A stretch of DNA of 7,163 nt, taken from F23-D06 sp045130275. Lineage in GTDB: Bacteria; Bacteroidota; Bacteroidia; Bacteroidales; WCHB1-69. Numbering within the stretch: position 1 is the first letter of the stretch; every line of letters starts with the position of its first letter. The position numbers and the translations under genes are program-made. Positions 1-5,411 of the stretch are shown piece after piece. The notes below the pieces were generated by a model that was not told the origin of the DNA, ran no database searches, and saw nothing but the letters and a program-made list of their open reading frames with translations. The stretch spans positions 1-7,163 of the forward strand of contig JBGUPL010000118.1 in the NCBI GenBank assembly GCA_045130275.1, given 5' to 3'.

Positions 1-1131
1 ACAGAGCTCACCGAAGCGGCGGAGACGGCCGGCCAGGTCTACGCCTCCGAGACCGCCGATGAGAGCGCTTTGATCGTGAACACGGGCGACGAGGTGACAC
101 TTGAAAACGTCACCGTCACCAAGACCGGCGATTCCAACGGCGGTGACAGCTGCAACTTCTACGGCCTGAACGCCGCGCTGCTGGTGATGGGCGGCGGCAC
201 GACCACGATCACAGGCGGCACGATCACCTCCGACGCTTCCGGCGCGAACGGCGTGTTCAGCTACGGCGGCAACGGCGGCCAGAACGGCGCGGCGGGGGAC
301 GGCACGACCGTCGTCATCTCCGACAGCACCATCACCACCACCGGCGACGGCTCCGGCGGCATCATGACCACCGGCGGCGGGGTGACCTATGCCTATGATT
401 TGACGGTGGAGACCTCCGGCCGGTCCAGCGCTGCCATCCGCACAGATCGCGGCGGCGGCACGGTGGTCGTGGACGGCGGCAGCTACACCTCCAACGGTCT
501 CGGCTCCCCGGCAATCTACTCCACAGCGGATATCACCGTTTCCAACGCCACGCTTACCTCCAACCTCGCCGAGGGTGTGTGCATCGAAGGCCTGAACTCC
601 ATCACGCTGAACAACTGTGATCTGACTGCGGACAACACCAAATGCAACGGTAAAGCCACCTTCTTGGACAGCATTATGATTTATCAGTCCATGTCCGGCG
701 ATGCCGACAGCGGCACGTCCTTCTTCACCATGAACGGCGGCAGCCTCACGAGCAGAAGCGGCCATGTCTTCCATGTGACGAACACCAGCGCGGTCATCAC
801 GCTGAGTGATGTTGAGATCGTCAACGAGGATGCGGAGAATATCCTGCTCTCCGTCTGTGCCGACGGCTGGAGGGGAGACAGCAACAAGGCGCTGCTCAAG
901 GCCGCGGCGCAAACGCTCTCCGGCGGCATCAAGGTCGGCGGCGATTCCGTCCTCGCCCTGGAGCTGACGGACGGCTCCAGCTTTGAAGGCTCCATCGACG
1001 GCAGCATTGTGAACGCCTCCGGCACGGTGGTCTCCACCGAGACCGGCGCGGTCTCCGTGACGCTCGATGCCACCAGCACCTGGACGCTCACCGGCGACAG
1101 CTATGTGACGGAATTCAACGGAGATCTCTAA
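1..1131 (+). CDS. Beta-helix surface/adhesin-like protein, 5'-partial, 3' end cut off by an IS
   Basis: The frame is open from the first base, so the gene begins upstream of the window; the first 376 codons seen here are followed by TAA at 1129-1131. The protein is very rich in Gly, Thr, Ser, Asn and Asp and contains irregular repeats of short beta-strands with turns (TTTITGGTIT, VVISDSTITTTG, VVVDGGSYTSNG, ITLNNCDLTAD), the pattern of right-handed parallel beta-helix proteins exported to the cell surface. No signal peptide, membrane segment or sortase motif lies in the visible part. The sequence stops after TWTLTGDSYVTEFNGDL, just where related proteins usually run on into a final NGYTLYVNG-type strand. 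That strand is found at 2917-2970, beyond the inserted IS, so this is an interrupted gene whose stop is supplied by the first three bases of the IS. Base composition is clearly more GC-rich than the IS. The exact function (adhesion, carbohydrate binding) cannot be read from the sequence. Confidence 0.8.
   Translation, partial: TELTEAAETAGQVYASETADESALIVNTGDEVTLENVTVTKTGDSNGGDSCNFYGLNAALLVMGGGTTTITGGTITSDASGANGVFSYGGNGGQNGAAGDGTTVVISDSTITTTGDGSGGIMTTGGGVTYAYDLTVETSGRSSAAIRTDRGGGTVVVDGGSYTSNGLGSPAIYSTADITVSNATLTSNLAEGVCIEGLNSITLNNCDLTADNTKCNGKATFLDSIMIYQSMSGDADSGTSFFTMNGGSLTSRSGHVFHVTNTSAVITLSDVEIVNEDAENILLSVCADGWRGDSNKALLKAAAQTLSGGIKVGGDSVLALELTDGSSFEGSIDGSIVNASGTVVSTETGAVSVTLDATSTWTLTGDSYVTEFNGDL
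1126..1128. repeat. Target-site duplication, left copy (CTC)
   Basis: CTC lies just outside the left IS end and matches CTC at 2914-2916 just outside the right end. Neighbouring bases differ (T before the left copy, A before the right), so the repeat is exactly 3 bp. Deleting the IS and one copy restores the host gene in frame. Confidence 0.8.
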
Positions 1132-1154
1132 TGTACTCCCCGTGTCAAGGACAG
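1129..1154. repeat. IS left terminal inverted repeat
   Basis: Begins TAATGTACTCCCCGT and ends GGACAG. Aligned without gaps to the reverse complement of 2888-2913 it matches at 16 of 26 positions, concentrated in TAA at the tip, CCCCGT at positions 10-15 and GGACAG at 21-26. The tip reads TAA rather than the usual TG of IS3 elements; an alternative end at TGTAC (1132) would leave unexplained bases on both sides and destroy the CTC duplication. Confidence 0.8.
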
Positions 1155-1258
1155 AATCAATCGTTTAAATCTTGTGAAATTCTGCTTCTAGATCCAGAGC
1201 CAGAGGCCCAGGATGCGTAGGACGTAGCCACGCCTTGACAGCATAGCGGAGAAAAATG

Positions 1259-2323
1259 CTACACTGGCTGTTCGACGGAACACACCTCCTGTCCTGCTTC
1301 TGAGTCCGTCGCCGTCGGTGCTACACATACAGCATTTTTCGGAGCGCTGTCAACGGCTGGCGGAAGGGGAGGCATAAGCCCCTCTTTGCATAATGGGTGT
1401 ATTCCTGTCTGGATGTAATTATAATACTGGTTTGGTGAAAGCTTGGCGAGTTGCCATTGGTACCGATCATTGTTGTAATAATCCATCCAGTCATCTATAT
1501 CGGCCTTCGCATCCAGGAAACAGGTCCATGATGGGATTTTTTCAGCAAGCTCATCTTTCATATGGCCGAAGAAGCTCTCCTGTGGGGCGTTGTCCCAACA
1601 GTTTCCACGCCGGGACATAGATTGCCTCAGATCTGCGTCTTTGACAATTTGAATAAACTTATAGCTGGTATAGTGAGCGCCTTGATCACTATGGATCAGA
1701 GCCTCAGCCGATAAGGAAATTCCATGGTCGCGGACAAGAATGTTGACCGTTTCCAGCACAAAGTCTATCTCTAAAGACTCACTCAGCACAAAAGCCAGGA
1801 TCTGTTTTGTGTATGCGTCCAAGATTGTAGATAAATAGCAGAATTCTTCGTTCAAGGGTATATACGTTATGTCGGTCAAAAGAACCATCCGCGGACCGTG
1901 TGCTTCAAATTCCCTATTCAAAAGATTATCTGCCACGTTATTGGTACGCATAGCCTTGGCCATACGCCGATAGGGATTTGCCTTTCGAATAGGACAGAAC
2001 AGATTGTATTTTCTCATCAGTCGCCGGATCTTCTTCGGATTCATCACAATTCCCATGTGGAGCAGACGCATGTTGATTCCACGGACGCCTTTCGCATAGC
2101 CACGAAATTCATAGGCAGCAAGGATAAGCGCAAAGTCTTCTTGATCCGCTATTTCACGGTTCTGCCGGGTTTCAGCTGAAGCCCTCCAGTTGTAATAACC
2201 TGAGCGCGATACACCAGCTAAAGTACAGAGTTCGCTTACCGAGAGCTTGTTGTCTGGCTCAGAGATTGCAGCGTGTATGATCTCAAACCTGCAATTTGGC
2301 GTTCCCATGATCATTTTCCTCAC
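1259..2323 (-). CDS. IS3-family transposase catalytic subunit OrfB (DDE integrase fold)
   Basis: A 354-residue catalytic part of the transposase, which cuts and joins DNA ends. An HTH (about residues 26-47, LSVSELCTLAGVSRSGYYNW) and a charged HTH-like segment (about 75-120) precede an rve-type core. The DDE triad is visible: D151 in LLTDITYI, D213 in IHSDQGAHYTS and E249 in NAPQESFFGHMK, with 35 residues between the last two, the classic IS3 spacing. The GTG start overlaps the orfA stop (GTGA), so translation may be coupled, or the domain is made as an OrfAB fusion by -1 frameshifting upstream. The C-terminus carries an extra low-complexity Pro/Ala-rich tail (about 312-354) beyond the usual NQYY-type end. 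No damage to the reading frame is seen. Confidence 0.95.
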   Translation of the reverse strand: MRKMIMGTPNCRFEIIHAAISEPDNKLSVSELCTLAGVSRSGYYNWRASAETRQNREIADQEDFALILAAYEFRGYAKGVRGINMRLLHMGIVMNPKKIRRLMRKYNLFCPIRKANPYRRMAKAMRTNNVADNLLNREFEAHGPRMVLLTDITYIPLNEEFCYLSTILDAYTKQILAFVLSESLEIDFVLETVNILVRDHGISLSAEALIHSDQGAHYTSYKFIQIVKDADLRQSMSRRGNCWDNAPQESFFGHMKDELAEKIPSWTCFLDAKADIDDWMDYYNNDRYQWQLAKLSPNQYYNYIQTGIHPLCKEGLMPPLPPAVDSAPKNAVCVAPTATDSEAGQEVCSVEQPV

Positions 2324-2739
2324 TTCGTCCCATTTGCCGTCTGCATAATTTTTTTTAGAAATTCTATCTCCTGCCGGAGATATGAAACTTCAGCCTGGAG
2401 CCGACGAAGCGTATGGGACGGAACACTTGAAGCAAGCTCGTCCTCTGTAACTTTTTTCGCAACCTTTGATATTCGCTTCCCTTCGTGGAATCCTTCGGGC
2501 GAATTGGCTTCTTTTTTGATATGATAAGCGATCCCTTCAATCCTCGATGGGCCAAGTATATCTGGATCGTATCCCAATTCAATTACTAGAGCCCTTTTGG
2601 GCTGCCCATTCTGCATCCCTTCCCACATACGTTCCTTAAATTCACGTGTAAAGGAAATAGTCTTTTCTGTAACCGTATGTGTATAAGGATTAGCACGCAG
2701 CGCCAATACCTCATCTGGAGTAAAGCCTTTCCATTTCAT
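2320..2739 (-). CDS. IS3-family transposase subunit OrfA
   Basis: A 139-residue DNA-binding subunit of the IS transposase. The N-terminal part (about 1-105) is charged and helical with an embedded helix-turn-helix-like region (FTREFKERMWEGMQNGQPKR followed by VIELGYDPDILG), which would recognise the terminal repeats. The C-terminus (about 110-132) is a leucine-zipper-like coiled coil, with L111, L114, V118, L121, I125 and L128 spaced for OrfA/OrfAB oligomerisation. The ATG is preceded by AGGGAGGGA (2746-2754) at good spacing. The stop TGA overlaps the GTG start of orfB by 4 bp (GTGA). Near the end lies an A8 slippery run allowing fusion with OrfB. The family is clear; the exact subgroup is not. 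Confidence 0.9.
   Translation of the reverse strand: MKWKGFTPDEVLALRANPYTHTVTEKTISFTREFKERMWEGMQNGQPKRALVIELGYDPDILGPSRIEGIAYHIKKEANSPEGFHEGKRISKVAKKVTEDELASSVPSHTLRRLQAEVSYLRQEIEFLKKIMQTANGTK
2349..2381 (-). promoter_or_regulatory. Programmed -1 frameshift signal joining OrfA and OrfB
   Basis: On the minus strand, codons CTA AAA AAA ATT of orfA contain an A8 run (2349-2356) that forms a slippery A AAA AAA heptamer. Slipping back one base gives AAT TAT GCA GAC GGC AAA TGG GAC and so on, which is open (NYADGKWDEV) straight through the orfB start. An AGGAG sequence (2368-2372) lies 11 bases upstream of the run, the position of the internal Shine-Dalgarno stimulators known from other -1 sites. 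It is embedded in a perfect 6-bp stem (ATCTCC-GGCA-GGAGAT, 2366-2381). IS3-family elements normally use this mechanism to make the active OrfAB protein. Confidence 0.75.
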
Positions 2740-2766
2740 GATACATCCCTCCCTGCAACACAGATT

Positions 2767-2775
2767 ATTATAGCA
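2767..2775 (-). promoter_or_regulatory. Extended -10 promoter for the IS transposase
   Basis: On the minus strand the sequence TGCTATAAT gives a consensus -10 box (TATAAT, 2767-2772) with an extended TGn element. No good -35 is present (TTTCAA at 2789-2794 is the nearest candidate), which an extended -10 can tolerate. It sits 28 bases upstream of the orfA start. Confidence 0.6.
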
Positions 2776-2796
2776 CCTGCACTAACGATTGAAATA

Positions 2797-2883
2797 TCCA
2801 TACTATGGGTTCCTCACAATTGAGGTGTCCACAGAATGGGATTCTCACGATTAGCGTGTCCACAAAACGGGATTCTCACGATT
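2797..2883 (-). repeat. Three 25-bp subterminal repeats with 31-bp period inside the IS right end
   Basis: Units lie at 2797-2821, 2828-2852 and 2859-2883; the terminal repeat (from 2891) continues the series one step of 32 bp further. Each unit starts TCCA, has a GGG block near its middle and a CTCAC block near its end. Units two and three agree at 23 of 25 positions, units one and two at 19 of 25. A 31-bp step is close to three helical turns, placing all units on the same DNA face, which suits multiple transposase binding sites. They lie just upstream of the orfA -10 box and so could also mediate self-repression. The left IS end has only one such unit. Confidence 0.75.
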
Positions 2884-2887
2884 CCAA

Positions 2888-2913
2888 CTGTCCAGTTTAC
2901 GGGGTACAGTTTA
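2888..2913. repeat. IS right terminal inverted repeat
   Basis: Read on the minus strand it begins TAAACTGTACCCCGT and ends GGACAG, mirroring the left end. Its TCCA-starting part (from 2891) is also the outermost of four units spaced 31-32 bp apart, so the terminal repeat is the last member of a wider subterminal series. Confidence 0.8.
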
Positions 2914-2916
2914 CTC
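2914..2916. repeat. Target-site duplication, right copy (CTC)
   Basis: Partner of the CTC at 1126-1128. Three base pairs is a normal duplication length for IS3-family elements. The identity alone could be chance; the restored reading frame makes it convincing. Confidence 0.8.
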
Positions 2917-2973
2917 AATAATGTCGTTTTAAACGGTTATACCCTGTATATAAACGGGACAGCGCACAATTGA
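2914..2973 (+). pseudogene. Detached C-terminal fragment of the beta-helix gene
   Basis: Immediately after the right end of the IS, the second CTC copy (2914-2916) is followed by codons for NNVVLNGYTLYINGTAHN and a TGA stop (2971-2973). Joining codon CTC at 1126-1128 to 2917 restores a continuous reading frame (FNGDL-NNVVLNGYTLYINGTAHN). The NGYTLYING strand is the kind of ending expected for this class of beta-helix protein. The fragment has no start codon or ribosome binding site of its own and should not be translated as it stands. Confidence 0.8.
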
Positions 2974-3061
2974 ACAATTGGAGACCAATATCGGAAACGT
3001 AAAGAGGGGAATAGCGTTCAGATTGAGGTTCAGCGCTGCTGTCTTTGCTCATCTATCGTAA

Positions 3062-3111
3062 AAAACGGATCGGAGTCTGCACAGTTTTCGTGTGCGGCTC
3101 TGATCCGTTTT
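3062..3111. terminator. Intrinsic terminator, probably bidirectional
   Basis: AAAACGGATC (3062-3071) pairs perfectly with GATCCGTTTT (3102-3111). The stem continues inward with wobble pairs, GAG/CTC, one bulged T and GCACA/TGTGC around a short loop. The flanking A and T runs supply a U tract in either direction, stronger on the minus strand (six T) than on the plus (four T). It would end transcription of the beta-helix gene and insulate the next operon. Confidence 0.8.
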
Positions 3112-3128
3112 GGTTTCAACACCAGGAC

Positions 3129-3157
3129 TTGAAAATTAATCCTTCATACAGTACAAT
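3129..3157 (+). promoter_or_regulatory. SigmaA-type promoter of the hydrolase operon
   Basis: TTGAAA (3129-3134) and TACAAT (3152-3157) are separated by 17 bases, each one mismatch from consensus. The predicted start near 3164 leaves a leader of about 114 nt before the ATG at 3278. The leader contains a small CTCC-GGC-GGAG hairpin and the inverted repeat GTTAG-ATTATG-CTAAC (3249-3264) directly before the ribosome binding site. No known riboswitch was recognised in it. Confidence 0.65.
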
Positions 3158-3277
3158 GGTAAGCGGCTACTAACCGAATCTTTCACTCATCCTCCGGCGG
3201 AGTCAGAAGGTGGACGGCTGTGGGGTGGGTGACCCTTTTTACGCTAAGGTTAGATTATGCTAACAGGAGGCTTATAT

Positions 3278-4030
3278 ATGTTTATTAACGAGTATGGCAA
3301 CAGGGACGATCCAACCATCGTTCTTCTTGCACCGATGATGGTTTCCGGATCTGACCTGTATGATCTGATGAAGCCGTATTTTAAAGGCACCTATCATGTT
3401 ATTGCCCCGGATCAGGGCGGGCATGGAAAGGCGGGCGCCTATATCTCCGCAGATGAAGAGTACCACGCTCTGCGTACATTTTTGCTTGAGAACAACTGCA
3501 CGGAGATCGCACTTGTATACGGCGCGTCCCTTGGTGTGGCTGTTGCCTGGCGTCTGCTTTTCGATCCCGCATTCCGCGTTGCCCATGCCTGGTTTGACGG
3601 CGTGGCGCTGGCCAGAAATGCGAGCTTTCCCGAGTGGTTCATGAAAAAGATGTTTCGGAGTCGAAAGAAAAAGTTGGCTAAAACGCACATTGATGCCTCA
3701 CCGTCCCTGGTGAAGATGTACGGCTATGATTTCGCAAAGATGATGACAAAGAACTTTGAGCGGATCACGATTGCTGACATCGACAACATCTGCCATGCCT
3801 GCTGTCACTATGACCTGCGGAAGCTGAGCGATGACGAGCAGAAAAAACTGCATCTGGATTTCGGCGAGAAGGACTTTGACTGGAAGTATTCCAGGAAAAC
3901 AGTGCCTGTCTACATGCCGCATGCAGATCTTGTGATCCGGCCCGGATACCAGCACTGCGGTTATATGGCGGCGGAGCCGAAGGCCTATGTGGAGCAGCTT
4001 GAAGCGTTCATGGGGAGGGGGCGCACATGA
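3278..4030 (+). CDS. Alpha/beta-fold hydrolase
   Basis: A 250-residue cytosolic serine hydrolase of the alpha/beta fold; substrate unknown. The nucleophile elbow is GASLG (residues 82-86, Ser84), the expected position after strand 5. The likely catalytic His is H226 in GYQHCGYM near the C-terminus, and the likely acid is D199 in FGEKDFDW. LLAPMMVSG (about 16-24) fits the oxyanion-hole loop and VIAPDQGGHG (41-50) the conserved strand 4 and turn. No signal peptide. An in-frame ATG at 3257 would add seven residues, but the consensus AGGAGG (3265-3270) lies 7 bases before the ATG at 3278, which decides the start. It is the first gene of a tight operon, and its TGA overlaps the next ATG (ATGA, 4027-4030), so translation is probably coupled. 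Confidence 0.88.
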   Translation: MFINEYGNRDDPTIVLLAPMMVSGSDLYDLMKPYFKGTYHVIAPDQGGHGKAGAYISADEEYHALRTFLLENNCTEIALVYGASLGVAVAWRLLFDPAFRVAHAWFDGVALARNASFPEWFMKKMFRSRKKKLAKTHIDASPSLVKMYGYDFAKMMTKNFERITIADIDNICHACCHYDLRKLSDDEQKKLHLDFGEKDFDWKYSRKTVPVYMPHADLVIRPGYQHCGYMAAEPKAYVEQLEAFMGRGRT

Positions 4031-4518
4031 AAAACGAGAAACACTTGCCGATTTACGGCGTGGGACCGTTTTATGTGGCCGCGATCTCGGCACTGACCCT
4101 TGCAGCCGTGTTGATGAGGAATATGCCGATTTTTTCACCCGGTAAGCTAAGCGTGCTCCGTATACCCGCGCTGATCGCCGGCGTCGTTTTCATTGCCGGA
4201 GGAGTTTTCATGTGGATTTACGCTGTCCCCATCTCAAAAATTGACGACGGGATTAAGGAAAACCGGCTGGTAACCACCGGGGCTTATGCGCTTGTAAGAA
4301 ATCCGATCTATTCTGCGGCAATGCTTGTCTGCACTGGCGTGATTCTCCTTGCCGGCAATGCGTGGTTTTTTATGCTGCCGCTTGTTTATTGGTTTTTCAT
4401 GACTGTATTAATGAGGGCAACCGAGGAGAAATGGCTGAAGAATCTTTATGGCAAGGAATATGAGGAATACTGCAGGCAGGTCAATCGCTGCTGGCCGTGG
4501 TTTAGGAAGGGGAGATAA
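4027..4518 (+). CDS. Integral-membrane methyltransferase, isoprenylcysteine/phospholipid methyltransferase type
   Basis: A 163-residue membrane protein with hydrophobic segments at about 13-31, 44-68 and 98-130 (the last probably a helical hairpin broken around Pro118). The signature of the ICMT/PEMT-like superfamily is present: TTGAYALVRNPIYSA (83-97) followed near the C-terminus by ATEEKWLKNLYG and YEEYCRQVNRCWPWF (about 145-159), the region that binds S-adenosylmethionine and the lipid-facing substrate in characterised relatives. Bacterial members are usually of unknown substrate, since bacteria do not make prenylated CaaX proteins; a small hydrophobic thiol or lipid headgroup is possible. 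The ATG overlaps the hydrolase stop by 4 bp, with a GGGGAGGGGG stretch as ribosome binding site. Four bases separate it from the next gene. Confidence 0.85.
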   Translation: MKNEKHLPIYGVGPFYVAAISALTLAAVLMRNMPIFSPGKLSVLRIPALIAGVVFIAGGVFMWIYAVPISKIDDGIKENRLVTTGAYALVRNPIYSAAMLVCTGVILLAGNAWFFMLPLVYWFFMTVLMRATEEKWLKNLYGKEYEEYCRQVNRCWPWFRKGR

Positions 4519-4522
4519 AGCC

Positions 4523-5128
4523 ATGACAGCGAAGCAGATACTTCAGAAGAAAGGTGCTTTCAAGGCAGAGATGGACAGAATGATGCCCAGAGAGCAAAGC
4601 GATGCCCTGTGGCAGAAGGGGGAGGAAAGACTAGACAGAATCTTGCAACGGTACAGTTCCTTGCCAAAGGGATTGCAGATGCACACGCGAGACAGAATAT
4701 TTCCGGCAGCGGCGATATATCTGACACTGAAGGATGAGCTCGGCCAGGAGAAGGCATACAAAGTGATCGAGGATTCCGCCGTCAAGGGCTGCGCTGAAAT
4801 TGCGAAGAAACTCTGGAAGCTGATGAAAGTGCCGGGTATGCGCGGCCTGTTCGTGGCTGCATGGGATCCGCTGACGAAGAAGATATTCGGCGCTGACAAT
4901 GGTTTTCAGAATGTGTTTTATCCAAAGGGGAAAGGAAGATACCGGATGGACATTGTTGCCTGTCCTTATAACAGATATTTCACAGAGCTTGGCTGCCCGG
5001 AATTGACAAAGATCTTTTGTGAAAATGATGAAAGGATATATGGAAAGCTTCCAGGACTGATATTTGAACGGACAGGAACGCTTGGAAAAGGAGCACAGCG
5101 TTGTGATTTCCTTATTAGAAAGCTGTAA
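4523..5128 (+). CDS. L-2-amino-thiazoline-4-carboxylic acid (ATC) hydrolase family protein
   Basis: A 201-residue soluble protein recognised by its C-terminal signature: RMDIVACPY (141-149), ELGCPELTKIFCENDERIYG (155-174) and FERTGTLGKGAQRCDF (181-196), with conserved Cys147, Cys158, Cys166 and Cys194. The name comes from enzymes that open the thiazoline ring of ATC on the way to L-cysteine, but most members are untested, so the reaction here is unproven. The N-terminal half is helical and charged. An upstream in-frame ATG at 4448 lies inside the methyltransferase gene; GGGGAG (4509-4514) eight bases before the ATG at 4523 fixes the start. Last gene of the operon: no strong terminator follows, only a weak GAAAGC/GCTTTC pairing around the stop. 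Confidence 0.82.
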   Translation: MTAKQILQKKGAFKAEMDRMMPREQSDALWQKGEERLDRILQRYSSLPKGLQMHTRDRIFPAAAIYLTLKDELGQEKAYKVIEDSAVKGCAEIAKKLWKLMKVPGMRGLFVAAWDPLTKKIFGADNGFQNVFYPKGKGRYRMDIVACPYNRYFTELGCPELTKIFCENDERIYGKLPGLIFERTGTLGKGAQRCDFLIRKL

Positions 5129-5411
5129 GAGTCGAAGCTCGCCGGCTTTCTTGTGTGTACTCACTGGAAATGACAAAACAGCGGCAGGAGTGAAAGTACC
5201 CATGCCGCCGTCATTTAATTTGCTCGTTGTTTGTGGAGAAGACTCTCCCACATTTACACATCGAGACCCTTGGAGCGTGGATGGAATAGTTTCCATGATC
5301 GACTGCAATTAACATCAGCGGCAGCTCCGTATTTGTGATTCACCTTATTACACGGAGGAGAACTTGAAAGCGCAGCATATCCAGGATGCCGCTGATATCA
5401 ATCAGGGAAGA
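5129..5411. other. Intergenic stretch between convergent genes, with inverted repeats
   Basis: No convincing gene here. Three structured elements are visible: TGTGGAGA-AGAC-TCTCCCACA (5232-5252, one bulge), the perfect repeat ATGGAA-TAGT-TTCCAT (5281-5296), and a wide inverted repeat ATCAGCGGCA (5314-5323) with TGCCGCTGAT (5387-5396), 63 bases apart. The last could form a hairpin at the 3' end of the symporter transcript. None has the long T run of a textbook terminator, although two operons should end in this space. Confidence 0.5.

Larger units (their letters stand above)
1129..2913 (-). mobile_element. Complete IS3-family insertion sequence, 1785 bp
   Basis: The element has two overlapping minus-strand ORFs (orfA 2320-2739, orfB 1259-2323), 26-bp terminal inverted repeats matching at 16 of 26 positions without gaps, and a 3-bp direct repeat CTC on both sides (1126-1128 and 2914-2916), as expected for IS3-family members. 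The ends were set by these repeats together with restoration of the interrupted host frame. Left of orfB are 130 noncoding bases (1129-1258) in which I see nothing beyond the terminal repeat. Right of orfA are 174 bases holding the promoter and a series of 31-bp-spaced repeats. The element is somewhat long for the family. Both ORFs are intact and the catalytic triad is present, so it looks active or recently active. Subgroup not assigned; IS150-like features are likely. Confidence 0.93.

Noticed and set aside
684..1091. A 135-codon minus-strand frame inside the beta-helix gene
   Set aside because: Ser/Thr/Pro-rich shadow caused by the repetitive GC-rich codons of the plus-strand gene.
1132..2908. 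IS ends at TGTAC...GTACA with the usual TG/CA tips
   Set aside because: This choice leaves TAA on the left and GTTTA on the right unexplained, requires a gap in the repeat alignment and loses the CTC duplication and the in-frame repair of the host gene.
2797..2910. CRISPR array, because of the regularly spaced 25-bp repeats
   Set aside because: The spacers are only 6-7 bp, the repeats are degenerate and the last one merges with the IS terminal repeat; no cas genes are present.
3205..3241. Attenuator hairpin GGGT-GGGTG-ACCC followed by five T in the hydrolase leader
   Set aside because: Only a 4-bp stem, too weak to be called a terminator; no alternative pairing was found.
4631..5308. A 225-codon minus-strand frame covering the ATC-hydrolase gene and the following spacer
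   Set aside because: Mostly antisense to a recognised gene, no good ribosome binding site was seen and no domain recognised.
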